Shown: in pieces, positions 37,604-45,793 of the stretch
How the letters are laid out: each line of letters begins with the position of its first letter
Numbering within the stretch: position 1 is the stretch's first letter
Assembly (NCBI RefSeq): GCF_014650915.1
Contig: NZ_BMVW01000001.1
Span: 434,001 to 498,000 of the forward strand
Length of the DNA: 64,000 nucleotides
Reading direction: 5' to 3'
DNA from: Streptomyces poonensis
GTDB lineage: Bacteria; Actinomycetota; Actinomycetes; Streptomycetales; Streptomycetaceae
Made by a program: the position numbers and the translations under genes
Notes under the pieces: generated by a model
Told to the model about the DNA's origin: nothing
The model's input: the letters and a program-made list of their open reading frames with translations, nothing else
Database searches by the model: none

Positions 37604-37622
37604 GGAGACGAAGAAGGCCTGA
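37604..37622 (+). other. attR: second copy of the sodN 3' end
   Basis: GGAGACGAAGAAGGC followed by CTGA reproduces the end of sodN (codons for ETKKA and the stop). This is probably the native chromosomal 3' end, displaced about 16 kb from the gene. The DNA after it continues into a strong terminator. Confidence 0.85.
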
Positions 37623-37683
37623 CCACGGGCTTTCGCCCCGGCCGGCGAGCGGTGCACCCTCGCGGGCCGGCGAACCGCCGCGG

Positions 37684-37717
37684 AAGGGGCCCGGCCGGTA
37701 TCCCGGCCGGGCCCCTT
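37684..37717 (+). terminator. Probable original sodN terminator, displaced by the element
   Basis: AAGGGGCCCGGCCGG (37684-37698) pairs perfectly with CCGGCCGGGCCCCTT (37703-37717) across a 4-base loop, 62 bases after the sodN-end copy at attR. No other plus-strand gene ends nearby except the element's last gene. Confidence 0.8.
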
Positions 37718-37848
37718 CTCCGTCTCCGGGCACGGCCCCGCCCCGTCGCACCCCGGACGTCACCGGTGAAGCGCACGGGCGCACCCCCTTTCAGCCGTTC
37801 ACGCCCGGACGACCGGGCGTCCCCCACCCTGCCGCGCGCCACCGCACG

Positions 37849-38027
37849 CTACTGCGCGCGCTCGTCCTGGGGAGTCTCCTCGGACTGTTCGGTGTACGCG
37901 CCGCACTTGGGTTCCGGCATGCTCCGGGACCCCAGGCGGGCACATAGGCGCCGAGCGTCTTGCGCCGCCGTACCACTGTGTCCACAGGCTGTCCGCAGTC
38001 GGGACAGACGTGCTCGTCTCTGCCCAT
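37849..38027 (-). pseudogene. Short zinc-ribbon gene with a frameshift
   Basis: It starts MGRDEHVCPDCGQPVDTVVRRRKTLG with CPDC, then GPGACRNP. In the same frame it decays into Arg/Pro/Ser text. Moving by one base after CRNP gives KCGAYTEQSEETPQDERAQ and a stop at 37849, completing a second cysteine pair. A single missing base in the CCC run near 37914 explains this. Either an inactivated zinc-ribbon protein or a sequencing error. Confidence 0.55.
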
Positions 38028-38100
38028 GTCCTCAGGTTATTGCGGGACCCGGTCCGGCGCCCCCTCCCGCGGCCGGACGCCCCCCACCTCACCCACCGCG

Positions 38101-38330
38101 TCAGCGCCTCCTGCCGTACGTCCGCACGATCGCCCGTTCCCGAACGTGCGTACCTCCCCCAGGGTGAACTCGTGCAGGGCGAAGCCCGAGCCGAACATCG
38201 GCACGCCGGCGCCCAGCACGTTCGGGTACGTCTTGATCACGAGCTCGTCGATCTTCGTCGACGAACTCCCCGGCGAGCCGCGAACCGCCGCACAGACAGA
38301 TGCGCGCAGGCGGTGCCGTCCTCCGTGATG
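38101..38330 (-). pseudogene. Decayed RibD_C / dihydrofolate-reductase-like fragment
   Basis: Three frames must be joined to read RICLCGGSRLAGEFVDE, then IDELVIKTYPNVLGAGVPMF, then GNGAIVRTYGRRR and a stop at 38101. Together they form the C-terminal half of a RibD_C-type reductase (DELVIKTYPNVLGAG is characteristic). The indels fall near 38262 and 38133. The N-terminal half is missing; upstream lies the terminator of the polyprenyl synthase. It is a relic, or an area with base-calling errors. Confidence 0.55.
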
Positions 38331-38408
38331 TCGATACGTCCCCGGGCCAGCACCATGTCGACGAAGGCGGTCATCAGCCGGGGTGCAGGGGCCGGCGGTG
38401 CGGAGACG

Positions 38409-38449
38409 GGGCGGGGCCCGCGCACCGTAAGGATGCGCGGGCCCCGCCC
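38409..38449 (-). terminator. Hairpin terminator after polyprenyl synthase
   Basis: GGGCGGGGCCCGCGCA (38409-38424) pairs perfectly with TGCGCGGGCCCCGCCC (38434-38449) across a 9-base loop, 11 bases beyond the synthase stop. Confidence 0.85.
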
Positions 38450-38459
38450 TGTCCCGGTC

Positions 38460-39617
38460 TCAGTCGCTGCGCCGGGTCACGAACTCCGCCAGTGCGAGCA
38501 GTCCGCCCGCCGCCTCGGGGTCGGGAACCGCGCGGGACAGTTCGTACATCGCCCGGGCCATACGGTCCGCCGCCTGCAACTGGGCCCAGTCCCGGCCGCC
38601 CGCCCGCTCCACGGCGAGGACCGTGCGCTCCAGATCACCTTCCTCGTACGGCAGTCCGTAGAGCTCGGCGAGTTCGTCCGCCGCCGGGGTGCCCGAGGTC
38701 AGTGCGGCGACCACCGGCAAGGACTTCTTGCGGGCCATGAGGTCCGCCCCGGCCGGTTTGCCGGTGCGGCCCGGGTCTCCCCAGATGCCGATCACGTCGT
38801 CGATCAGCTGGAAGGCCAGCCCGGCCTCCCGGCCGAACGCGTCCAGCGCCTCCACGTGAGCCTCCCCCGCTCCGGCGTACAGCCCGCCGACCGCGCAGGC
38901 GCACCCGAGCAGCGCGCCCGTCTTGGCCTCGGCCATGGCGAGCACCTCGTCGAGTGCGACCTCGTGCGGGCCGCGCTTCTCGAGCGCCATGTCCACCTGC
39001 TGACCGGCGCACAGTTCGACCACACACGCCGCGAGCCGGGCGGCGGCCGCGGAGGACGCCGGGTGCGGATCCTCCGCGAGCACCCGCTGGGCAAGTGCCT
39101 GGAGGGCGTCGCCGGCGAGGATGGCGTCGGCGACGCCGAACACGGTCCACGCGGTGGGCCGGTGCCTGCGGGTGATGTCCCGGTCCATGACGTCGTCGTG
39201 CAGCAGTGTGAAGTTGTGGATCAGTTCCACCGCCGCGGCGGCCGGTACGGCGGGGGGCTGGGGACCGCCGAGCGCGGCGACCGCGGCCAGCACGAGCGCG
39301 GGACGTATCGCCTTGCCGTTGCCCACGGCGGGGGTGCCGTGGGCGTCCTGCCAGCCGAAGTGGTACCGCGCGACGCACCGCATCGGGCCCGGCAGCGACT
39401 CGACGGCCCGCCGCAACTCGGGATCGACCGATGCCCTCACCCGCTCCAGCAGCACCACCGCCTCCTGCCCCACGGGAGGACTCGACGCCGTGTCCTGCCC
39501 ACCGGCTCCGTCCGGTCCGGTGAAGTCCTGCCTGCGCCTCCTGGCCGTGCTTCTCGGCTCGGCCGGGCACCTCGGCTCGGCCGGGCTCTGCTTCGTCTCC
39601 GTCATGAACTCACCCAT
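38460..39617 (-). CDS. Polyprenyl diphosphate synthase, probable encapsulin cargo
   Basis: A 385-residue trans-prenyltransferase that condenses isopentenyl diphosphate onto an allylic starter. The first Asp-rich motif is D141-D-V-M-D145 (LLHDDVMD) and the second D273-D-V-I-G-I-W-G-D281. GKAIRPALVL is the substrate Lys/Arg box. The N-terminal 50 residues are disordered and Pro/Arg-rich, an extension typical of cargo loaded into family 2 encapsulins. The shell gene lies 111 bases upstream on the same strand. AAGGTG precedes the ATG at 39617; an in-frame ATG lies at 39605. Product chain length unknown. Confidence 0.88.
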   Translation of the reverse strand: MGEFMTETKQSPAEPRCPAEPRSTARRRRQDFTGPDGAGGQDTASSPPVGQEAVVLLERVRASVDPELRRAVESLPGPMRCVARYHFGWQDAHGTPAVGNGKAIRPALVLAAVAALGGPQPPAVPAAAAVELIHNFTLLHDDVMDRDITRRHRPTAWTVFGVADAILAGDALQALAQRVLAEDPHPASSAAAARLAACVVELCAGQQVDMALEKRGPHEVALDEVLAMAEAKTGALLGCACAVGGLYAGAGEAHVEALDAFGREAGLAFQLIDDVIGIWGDPGRTGKPAGADLMARKKSLPVVAALTSGTPAADELAELYGLPYEEGDLERTVLAVERAGGRDWAQLQAADRMARAMYELSRAVPDPEAAGGLLALAEFVTRRSD

Positions 39618-39728
39618 GGATCACCTTGGGAGGTTGGCGGACGGTGGCGTCTCCGCTGTCGCTGGGCGCGTACCCCCAGGGTGTACCCGCCCTGCCGGGC
39701 GGGAACACGGCGTCGGGCCCGAGGGCGG

Positions 39729-41135
39729 TCACCCCCAGCGGCCGATCTCGACGTTCTCCAGGACACCGAGTGCGTCGGGCACCAGGACGGCCGCCGAGTA
39801 GTACGCCGTCACGAGGTACTTGATGATCGCCTGTTCGTTGATGCCCATGAACCGCACGGACAGGCTCGGCTCGATCTCGTCCGGGACGCCCGACTGCCTC
39901 AGTCCGACGACGCCCTGGTCCTCCTCGCCCGTCCGCATGCAGATGATGGACGTCGTCCTGGCATCGGTGACCGGAATCTTGTTGCACGGGAAGATCGGCA
40001 CCCCGCGCCACGCGGGGATGCGGTTGCCTCCGACGTCGATGCTCTCCGGCACCAGGCCGCGCTTGTTGCACTCGCGGCCGAACGCGGCGATCGCGCGCGG
40101 ATGGGCGAGGAACAGCTTGGACGCACGCCTGCGGCTGAGCAGTTCGTCCATGTCGTCCGGGCCCGGCACACCGTCGTGCGGCTGCAGCCGCTGGTCGTAC
40201 TCGCAGTTGCTGAGCAGCCCGAACTCACGGTTGTTGATCAGCTCGTGCTCCTGGCGCTCCTTCAGCGCCTCCACGGTCAGCCGGAGCTGCTGCTCGGTCT
40301 GGTTCATGGGCTTGTTGTAGAGGTCGGCCACGCGCGTGTGGACCCGCAGCACCGTCTGGGCGACGCTCAGCTCGTACTCGCGCGGCGCGCCCTCGTAGTC
40401 GACGAACGTGTGCGGGATGTCCGGCTCACCGGTGTGGCCGGCGGCGAGGTCGATCTCCTTCTCGCCGTAGTTGTTGGTGCGCTGCCCGGGGATCGACTGC
40501 TGGCGTTCCAGATGGTCGCGCAGCGAGGCGGAGCGCTCCGCGACCTGGTCGACGGCCCGGCGGGGCAGGACCAGCACGGTGCACGCGGTGACCGCGCGGG
40601 CGGTGTGCTCCCAGACGGCGTCCGGCTCCAGGAGCGCGTGGTCCCCGAAGTGTGCTCCGTCGGCGAGGACCCCGAGGACCGCGTCGTCCCCGTAGGGGCC
40701 GGTGCCGACCTTCTCCACCTTGCCGTGGGCGAGCAGGAACACCTCCTCCGCCGGGCTGCCGAACTCGGCGAGCACGGCCCCGGGCTGGAACTCCCGCTGT
40801 TCGCAGCGCCGGGCGAGCTCGCTCAGCACCTCCTCGTCCTCGTACCCCCGCAGGGGCGGCAGTTCGCCGAGCTCGGCGGGGATCACGGTGACCTGGTCAC
40901 CGGTCTTCACGAAGGTGATGCGGCCGTCGCCGACCGCGTAGCTGAGCCGCCTGTTCACCCGGTACGTGCCGCCCTGCACGTCGACCCAGGGCAGCATGCG
41001 GAGGAGCCAGCGCGAGCTGATCTCCTGCATCTGGGGCACGGACTTGGTGGTCGTGGCCAGGTTCCGTGCGGCAGCGGTGCCGAGACTCTGCTGCGGTTTC
41101 TCCTGCTCCGTGCGGACCTCATCGCCTACCGACAT
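39729..41135 (-). CDS. Family 2B encapsulin shell protein with internal cNMP-binding domain
   Basis: A 468-residue HK97-fold shell protein. The N-terminal arm ([38 protein letters not shown]) is followed by an inserted cyclic-nucleotide-binding domain at about residues 105-215 ([32 protein letters not shown]). The capsid fold then resumes ([20 protein letters not shown], to the C-terminal [27 protein letters not shown]). This architecture defines family 2B encapsulins, nanocompartments found with terpenoid enzymes. The cargo gene follows directly. Cyclic nucleotide binding has not been shown by the sequence; the domain may be only structural. Confidence 0.88.
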   Translation of the reverse strand: MSVGDEVRTEQEKPQQSLGTAAARNLATTTKSVPQMQEISSRWLLRMLPWVDVQGGTYRVNRRLSYAVGDGRITFVKTGDQVTVIPAELGELPPLRGYEDEEVLSELARRCEQREFQPGAVLAEFGSPAEEVFLLAHGKVEKVGTGPYGDDAVLGVLADGAHFGDHALLEPDAVWEHTARAVTACTVLVLPRRAVDQVAERSASLRDHLERQQSIPGQRTNNYGEKEIDLAAGHTGEPDIPHTFVDYEGAPREYELSVAQTVLRVHTRVADLYNKPMNQTEQQLRLTVEALKERQEHELINNREFGLLSNCEYDQRLQPHDGVPGPDDMDELLSRRRASKLFLAHPRAIAAFGRECNKRGLVPESIDVGGNRIPAWRGVPIFPCNKIPVTDARTTSIICMRTGEEDQGVVGLRQSGVPDEIEPSLSVRFMGINEQAIIKYLVTAYYSAAVLVPDALGVLENVEIGRWG

Positions 41136-41405
41136 AACGGAACGCCCTCCCGGTCGTGCAGTGATCTGGCGCGGTCATGCGCCGATCGCGCCGATCAGCC
41201 TTCCAGCACGGATTGCGCCCGTGCTATTACACGAAAGAGCGGGAATGGACCTTTTGCCTCATGGGAACAATGGGGCCGCACGAACGGCCGGGGGCCGCGT
41301 GGCGACGGGAACCGATGACACGGCAGGGCGGGAACTTCATGATCCGGCCGTCCGTTTGATGCGGTGACGGGCCCTTCGGGCGATCCGACCGAATCGGAGA
41401 CGGAC

Positions 41406-41639
41406 ATGGCGGGATTTCTGGACCGCGCCAAGGAGCAGGCCCAGCGCGGCCTCACACAGGGCAGGCAGAAACTCGACGAGGTGCAGGCCCAGCGCGCCGG
41501 AAACGATCTGCTGAAGAGACTCGGCGCCGCCTACTACGCGGAGCGCCGCGGCAGCGGCTCCCCGGCCGCCACCCAGCAGGCCCTCCAGGCGCTGGAGACC
41601 CACATCGCCACGCACGGGGACGACTTCCTGCGTCCCTGA
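41406..41639 (+). CDS. Small helical protein, unknown
   Basis: A 77-residue amphipathic helical protein (MAGFLDRAKEQAQRGLTQGR, then LLKRLGAAYYAERRG), starting at the ATG at 41406 with GGAGACGG upstream. It has no cysteines or membrane helix. Similar short proteins are widespread in Streptomyces without a known role. Its promoter lies in the 270-base gap shared with the divergent encapsulin gene. Confidence 0.65.
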   Translation: MAGFLDRAKEQAQRGLTQGRQKLDEVQAQRAGNDLLKRLGAAYYAERRGSGSPAATQQALQALETHIATHGDDFLRP

Positions 41640-41873
41640 CACCGCGCTCCGCCTGCTCCCTGTCACCCCGGGCGCTCCGTGCCCGCCCGTCAACACGCGC
41701 ACGCTCTTTCACCCTGCGCCCGAAGCCGCCCGGCCGCCCCGTTCGGCCTGTTCATCGGGCTGACCGATCAGCCGCACATCGTTTGAAGGAGGAATCCCCG
41801 CCTCCGGCTTGCGGTACAAGCGCGGTACGAGGCGGCCGCGACCGGCGGCCGTCGCGGCGTGAAGGAGGCGGTC

Positions 41874-42464
41874 ATGGCCCCACCCATGTCCGCGGGCAGA
41901 TTCATCGGCGTCCTCAGAGCCGAGGGCGTCACCGTCGTCGAAGTAGGTGACTGGAGGAAGCACAACCGCAACCACAAGGGTGCCTGGGGCCCGGTGCACG
42001 GTGTGATGGTCCACCACACGGTGACATCGGGCAGTGAACGGACGGTCCGTATCTGCCGGGACGGCTACGCGGGCCTGCCCGGCCCGCTGTGCCACGGAGT
42101 CATCACCAAGGACGGCCGCGTCCACCTCATCGGATACGGCCGTGCCAACCACGCGGGGCTGGGTGACGACGACGTCCTGAGGGCCGTGATCGCCGAGAAG
42201 GCCCTCCCCCTGGACAACGAGGCGAACACGGACGGCAACCGTCACTTCTACGGCTTTGAATGCGAGAACCTCGGCGACGGCGAGGACCCGTGGCCCGAGG
42301 CTCAGCTGGACGCCGTCGAGCGCGTCTCCGCCGCGATCTGCCGCCATCACGGCTGGACGGCCCGATCGGTGATCGGCCACCTGGAATGGCAGCCGGGCAA
42401 GGTGGACCCGCGGGGCTTCAGGATGGCGTCGATGAGGGAGCGCATCCACGCCCGGCTGAAGTAG
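41874..42464 (+). CDS. N-acetylmuramoyl-L-alanine amidase without signal peptide
   Basis: A 196-residue Amidase_2/PGRP-fold protein; AAGGAGG lies 5 bases before the ATG at 41874. MVHHTVTSG holds the first zinc His, HFYGFECENLGDG the central strand, and IGHLEWQPGKVDP the final His and Asp/Lys area. It would cleave the bond between muramic acid and the peptide stem. There is no signal sequence, unlike exported amidases, so release would need lysis or a holin, as for phage endolysins. A perfect 16-bp terminator follows. No other phage gene is nearby. Confidence 0.85.
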   Translation: MAPPMSAGRFIGVLRAEGVTVVEVGDWRKHNRNHKGAWGPVHGVMVHHTVTSGSERTVRICRDGYAGLPGPLCHGVITKDGRVHLIGYGRANHAGLGDDDVLRAVIAEKALPLDNEANTDGNRHFYGFECENLGDGEDPWPEAQLDAVERVSAAICRHHGWTARSVIGHLEWQPGKVDPRGFRMASMRERIHARLK

Positions 42465-42524
42465 CGGCAGCAGCGGCACGGAAGTACGCGGGAGTACACG
42501 CGTGACGCGGGGCGCCGGCCCCGG

Positions 42525-42562
42525 CGATCGGGCTGCCGCGGAACCTCGCGGCAGCCCGATCG
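42525..42562 (+). terminator. Perfect 16-bp hairpin after the amidase
   Basis: CGATCGGGCTGCCGCG (42525-42540) and CGCGGCAGCCCGATCG (42547-42562) pair without mismatch around a 6-base loop, 60 bases after the amidase stop. Confidence 0.85.
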
Positions 42563-42594
42563 CACTCCGGACCCCTGTGCCGGACAATGACCGG

Positions 42595-43524
42595 GTGAAC
42601 GGCCCCGGCTCCCCCGACCACCCCCACCACCCCGCCCTCGCCGCCTTGCGGCCGCGGCTGCCGTCGCCCCTGCAGGACGTCACGGACGGACGGTTCGAGC
42701 GGCACGGGGTGCGGCTGGTGCTGAAGCGGGACGACCTCGTCCACCCGGAGCTGATAGGCAACAAGTGGCGCAAGCTGGCGCCGAACCTGGAGGCCGCGGC
42801 GGGCCGTACCGTCGTCACCTTCGGCGGCGCCTACTCCAACCATCTGCGCGCCACCGCCGCCGCGGGCCGCCTCCTGGGGCTGCCCACGGTGGGCGTGGTG
42901 CGCGGCCAGGAGCTCGCCGGCCGCCCCCTCAACCCCTCGCTGGCCCGGTGCGCGGCCGACGGCATGCGGCTGCACTTCGTGGAGCGGTCCGTGTACCGCC
43001 GCAAGGCCGAGCCCGAAACGCTGTCCGGCATCCTCCGCGCCGTGGGCGCCGAGGACGCCTACGTGGTCCCCGAGGGCGGCAGCAACTCCCCGGCCGTACG
43101 CGGATGCCGGCGGCTCGGTGAGGAGCTGCGCGGCCACGCGGACGTCGTCGCCCTCGCCTGCGGCACCGGCGGCACCCTCGCGGGCCTGGCCGCGGGTCTC
43201 GGACCCGGCCGGCGCACCCTGGGCATACCCGTGCTCAAGGGCGGCTTCCTGGACGGCGAGATACGCGCCCTGCAGCAGCGGGCGTTCGGCGGCCCCCTCG
43301 GCGACTGGTCCCTCGACGACCGTTTCCACTTCGGCGGTTACGCGCGGACCACGCCCACCCTCGACGCCTTCGCCGAGGACTTCGAGCAGCGCCACGGCCT
43401 CCCGGTCGAGCGGCTCTACGTCGCGAAAATGCTCTACGCGCTCGTCGCGCTCGCCGAGGAGGGGGCCTTCCCCCACGGCACGACGCTCGCCGCGGTGATC
43501 ACCGGAGCACCGTTCGGCGGCTGA
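42595..43524 (+). CDS. PLP-dependent ACC deaminase / D-cysteine desulfhydrase family enzyme
   Basis: A 309-residue fold-type II PLP enzyme. VLKRDDLVHPELIGNKWRKL carries the PLP Lys (NKWRK), followed by VTFGGAYSNHLRATAAAG and the phosphate-binding CGTGGTLAGLAAGL. These are hallmarks of the 1-aminocyclopropane-1-carboxylate deaminase and D-cysteine desulfhydrase group; the real substrate cannot be told apart here. GTG at 42595 or GTG at 42577 could be the start, and neither has a strong ribosome site. It is a single gene, convergent with the antiporter. Confidence 0.85.
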   Translation: MNGPGSPDHPHHPALAALRPRLPSPLQDVTDGRFERHGVRLVLKRDDLVHPELIGNKWRKLAPNLEAAAGRTVVTFGGAYSNHLRATAAAGRLLGLPTVGVVRGQELAGRPLNPSLARCAADGMRLHFVERSVYRRKAEPETLSGILRAVGAEDAYVVPEGGSNSPAVRGCRRLGEELRGHADVVALACGTGGTLAGLAAGLGPGRRTLGIPVLKGGFLDGEIRALQQRAFGGPLGDWSLDDRFHFGGYARTTPTLDAFAEDFEQRHGLPVERLYVAKMLYALVALAEEGAFPHGTTLAAVITGAPFGG

Positions 43525-43572
43525 CGCGGCGGCACCGTCCCGGCGCCACCGCGCCCCTCGCGCGTCCTGCCG

Positions 43573-45168
43573 CTACGCCTCCTGCCGGTAGGCCGCCGCC
43601 TCCTCCAGGTCCAGCCTGCGCAGCAGGGTCCGCAGCATCTCGTCGTCGATGTGCCGCGCGTCCCGCAGCTTCACGAACACCTCCCGTTCGATGCCGATCA
43701 GCTCCCGCGAGAGCCTGCGGTACATGTCGTCGACGCTCTCCCCCGTCACGGGGTTCACCGCGCCGAGCCGCTCCCACACCGCGTTGCGGCGCCGCTCCAG
43801 CACCGTGCGCAGCCGGTCGGCCAGCGGCGGCGGTAGCGCGTTGCGCTCGTCGGCGAGCAGTTCCGCCAGGCGCTGCTCGGCGGCCCTGGAGGCCTGGGCC
43901 TGGGCGTTGGCCTCGGCGAGGGTGTCGGCCTGTGCGTCCCGTCCGGGCAGCCCGAGCAGCCGGATCAGCGGCGGCAGGGTCACCCCCTGCACCACCAGCG
44001 TCCCGATCACCGTCGTGAAGGTCAGGAAGAGCAGGAGGTTGCGCTCCGGGAAGGGCTCGCCGTCCACCGTCAGCGGGATCGAGAACGCGATGGCGAGGGA
44101 CACCACGCCCCGCATCCCCGCCCAGGCGACGACGAACGGTCCCTGCCAGCCGGGGTTCTTCTCCCGCTCCCTGATGCGCTTCGACAGCAGCCGCGGCAGG
44201 AAGGTCGCCGGGTAGACCCAGACGAACCGGGATGCGACCACCACGAGGAAGACCGCCAGCGCGTACCAGGTGACCCGCGTCCCCTCGTACTCCTCCCCCA
44301 GCCCCTCCAGCACGACCTTCAGTTGCAGTCCGATGAGTGCGAACACCGATGACTCCAGCAGGAAGGCGATCATCCGCCATACCGCCGCCTCCTGGAGCCG
44401 GGTGGCGAAGTCGACCTGCCAGTTGCGGTGTCCCAGGTAGAGGCCCACGACCACCACGGCGAGCACACCGGAGGCATGCACCCACTCGGCGAGCCCGTAC
44501 GCCACGAACGGGATCAGCAGGGAGAGGGTGTTTTGCAGAAGCGCTTCCTTCAGATGGGTGCGCAGCCAGTGGATCGGCGCCATCAGCAGCAGCCCGACCA
44601 CGATGCCGCCGACCGCCGCCAGCGCGAATTCGCCCAGCGCGCCCGACCAGGTCGCCCCCTCGCCGATCGCGGCCGCCAGGGCCACCCGGTAGGCGGTGAT
44701 CGCGGTGGCGTCGTTCACCAGGGACTCGCCCTGCAGGATCGTGGTGAGCCGGGACGGCAGTCCCACCCGGCGGGCGATGGCGGTCGCCGCGACCGCGTCC
44801 GGCGGTGCCACCACCGCCCCGAGCACCAGTGCCGCCGGCAGCGGCAGACCGGGCACGAGCAGATGGGCGGCCCAGCCGACGGCGAAGGTCGCGAACAGGA
44901 CGTAGCCCACCGACAGCAGCGCCACGGGCCTCAGCTGGGCCCGCAGGTCGAGGTAGGAGCTCTCGGTGGCCGCCGTGTAGAGCAGCGGGGGGAGGATCAG
45001 CGGCAGGAAGATTTCGGGGTCGAGCCCGTACTCGGGCACTCCGGGCACGAACGAGACGGCCAGGCCCACCGCGACGAGCAGCAGCGGGGCCGGGACCGGC
45101 GCGCGGCGGGCCGCTCCGGCGACCGCTGCGCTGCCCGCGACCAGCAACAACAAGGGCAACACGTCCAT
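43573..45168 (-). CDS. Na+/H+ antiporter (NhaP/CPA1 type)
   Basis: A 531-residue membrane protein with 11-12 hydrophobic helices in the first 400 residues. GAVVAPPDAVAATAIA and GESLVNDATAI hold the conserved acidic residues of CPA1 exchangers. The cytoplasmic C-terminal 130 residues are helical and charged (LAEANAQAQASRAAEQRLAELLADE), a likely regulatory domain. It exchanges sodium for protons at the cell membrane. It is divergent from the UBP zinc-finger gene 60 bases away, an arrangement seen in other streptomycetes. Confidence 0.9.
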   Translation of the reverse strand: MDVLPLLLLVAGSAAVAGAARRAPVPAPLLLVAVGLAVSFVPGVPEYGLDPEIFLPLILPPLLYTAATESSYLDLRAQLRPVALLSVGYVLFATFAVGWAAHLLVPGLPLPAALVLGAVVAPPDAVAATAIARRVGLPSRLTTILQGESLVNDATAITAYRVALAAAIGEGATWSGALGEFALAAVGGIVVGLLLMAPIHWLRTHLKEALLQNTLSLLIPFVAYGLAEWVHASGVLAVVVVGLYLGHRNWQVDFATRLQEAAVWRMIAFLLESSVFALIGLQLKVVLEGLGEEYEGTRVTWYALAVFLVVVASRFVWVYPATFLPRLLSKRIREREKNPGWQGPFVVAWAGMRGVVSLAIAFSIPLTVDGEPFPERNLLLFLTFTTVIGTLVVQGVTLPPLIRLLGLPGRDAQADTLAEANAQAQASRAAEQRLAELLADERNALPPPLADRLRTVLERRRNAVWERLGAVNPVTGESVDDMYRRLSRELIGIEREVFVKLRDARHIDDEMLRTLLRRLDLEEAAAYRQEA

Positions 45169-45228
45169 GGGTCCGGTCCACTCCCGTCTCCGCGCGGCGT
45201 GCCGCGCACCCGTCGTAATGTGGCAATC

Positions 45229-45489
45229 ATGAAACAGTGCACGCACACCGAAGCGCTGCCGCAGCCCGAACCCGCACCTCTGACCGAGACGTGCGAGGAG
45301 TGTCTGGCGGCCGGCACACACCCGGTGCAGCTGCGGCTGTGCCTGGAGTGCGGGCACGTCGGCTGCTGCGACTCCTCGCCGGGCCGGCACGCGACCGGGC
45401 ATCATGAGGAGAGCGGCCATCCCGTCATGCGGACCCTTGAGCCGGGCGAGACCTGGCGCTGGTGCTTCGTCGACAACGTTCTCGTCTGA
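45229..45489 (+). CDS. UBP-type zinc finger protein
   Basis: An 86-residue protein almost entirely made of a ZnF-UBP fold: CTHTEAL, then TCEECLAAGT, LRLCLECGHVGCCDSS and RHATGHHEESGHPVM. In eukaryotes the fold binds ubiquitin tails; in bacteria its ligand is unknown. TAATGT at 45216-45221 sits 7 bases before the ATG and no Shine-Dalgarno sequence is present, so translation is probably leaderless. Confidence 0.85.
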   Translation: MKQCTHTEALPQPEPAPLTETCEECLAAGTHPVQLRLCLECGHVGCCDSSPGRHATGHHEESGHPVMRTLEPGETWRWCFVDNVLV

Positions 45490-45793
45490 GCGGCGGCGGA
45501 CAGGCGGCACGGCCCGTTCGAAAATCGCTGACACGAGAGCGTGCTCGTGTGGCACGGTTCGACGGTCCGTCGCATGGGTACGTCAACCCGGCGAGCGCTC
45601 TTCCTATTTGAAGCCCGCAGACCCCTAGCCACCGAGCGTATTCATAGTATTACTATGAGTGACAGTACGGGGCGGGGCCCCCGGGACAGGTAACTTCTGC
45701 GCGCGGTAGCGTCACCGCTGAACCACGTAGCGCGTTACCCCGGGGGGCGACCCCTCGGACCCCGAAACAGCTTGCACCACCTTGGAGGTGAGG
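45490..45793 (+). promoter_or_regulatory. Control region of the anti-sigma/sigH operon
   Basis: GGTTC (45556-45560), 15 bases, then GGGTAC (45576-45581) matches the GNNT-N14-16-GGGTAC/T pattern of SigB/SigH-type promoters in Streptomyces, which suggests autoregulation. Downstream, CATAGTATTACTATG (45643-45657) is a perfect AT-rich palindrome in very G+C-rich DNA, a likely repressor site. GGAGG precedes the GTG at 45794. Confidence 0.6.

Larger units (their letters stand above)
21652..37618. mobile_element. Integrative mobilizable element inserted in sodN
   Basis: About 16 kb bounded by the 15-bp repeats at 21652 and 37604. It carries integrase, repressor, excisionase-like, DUF3631 ATPase, MobC and relaxase genes in the left half, and cargo in the right half. 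No gene for an FtsK/TraB-type pump or type IV secretion was found, so it probably moves with the help of another conjugative element. Parts of the cargo, especially 28100-31200, are clearly poorer in G+C than the chromosome. Confidence 0.85.

Noticed and set aside
38237..38425. A 62-residue minus-strand gene starting MRGPRPV
   Set aside because: It begins inside the perfect terminator hairpin of the prenyl synthase; its readable part belongs to the decayed reductase fragment.
38010..41318. An 1102-residue plus-strand frame across the encapsulin and prenyl synthase
   Set aside because: Antisense of two clearly conserved genes, with no recognisable domain.
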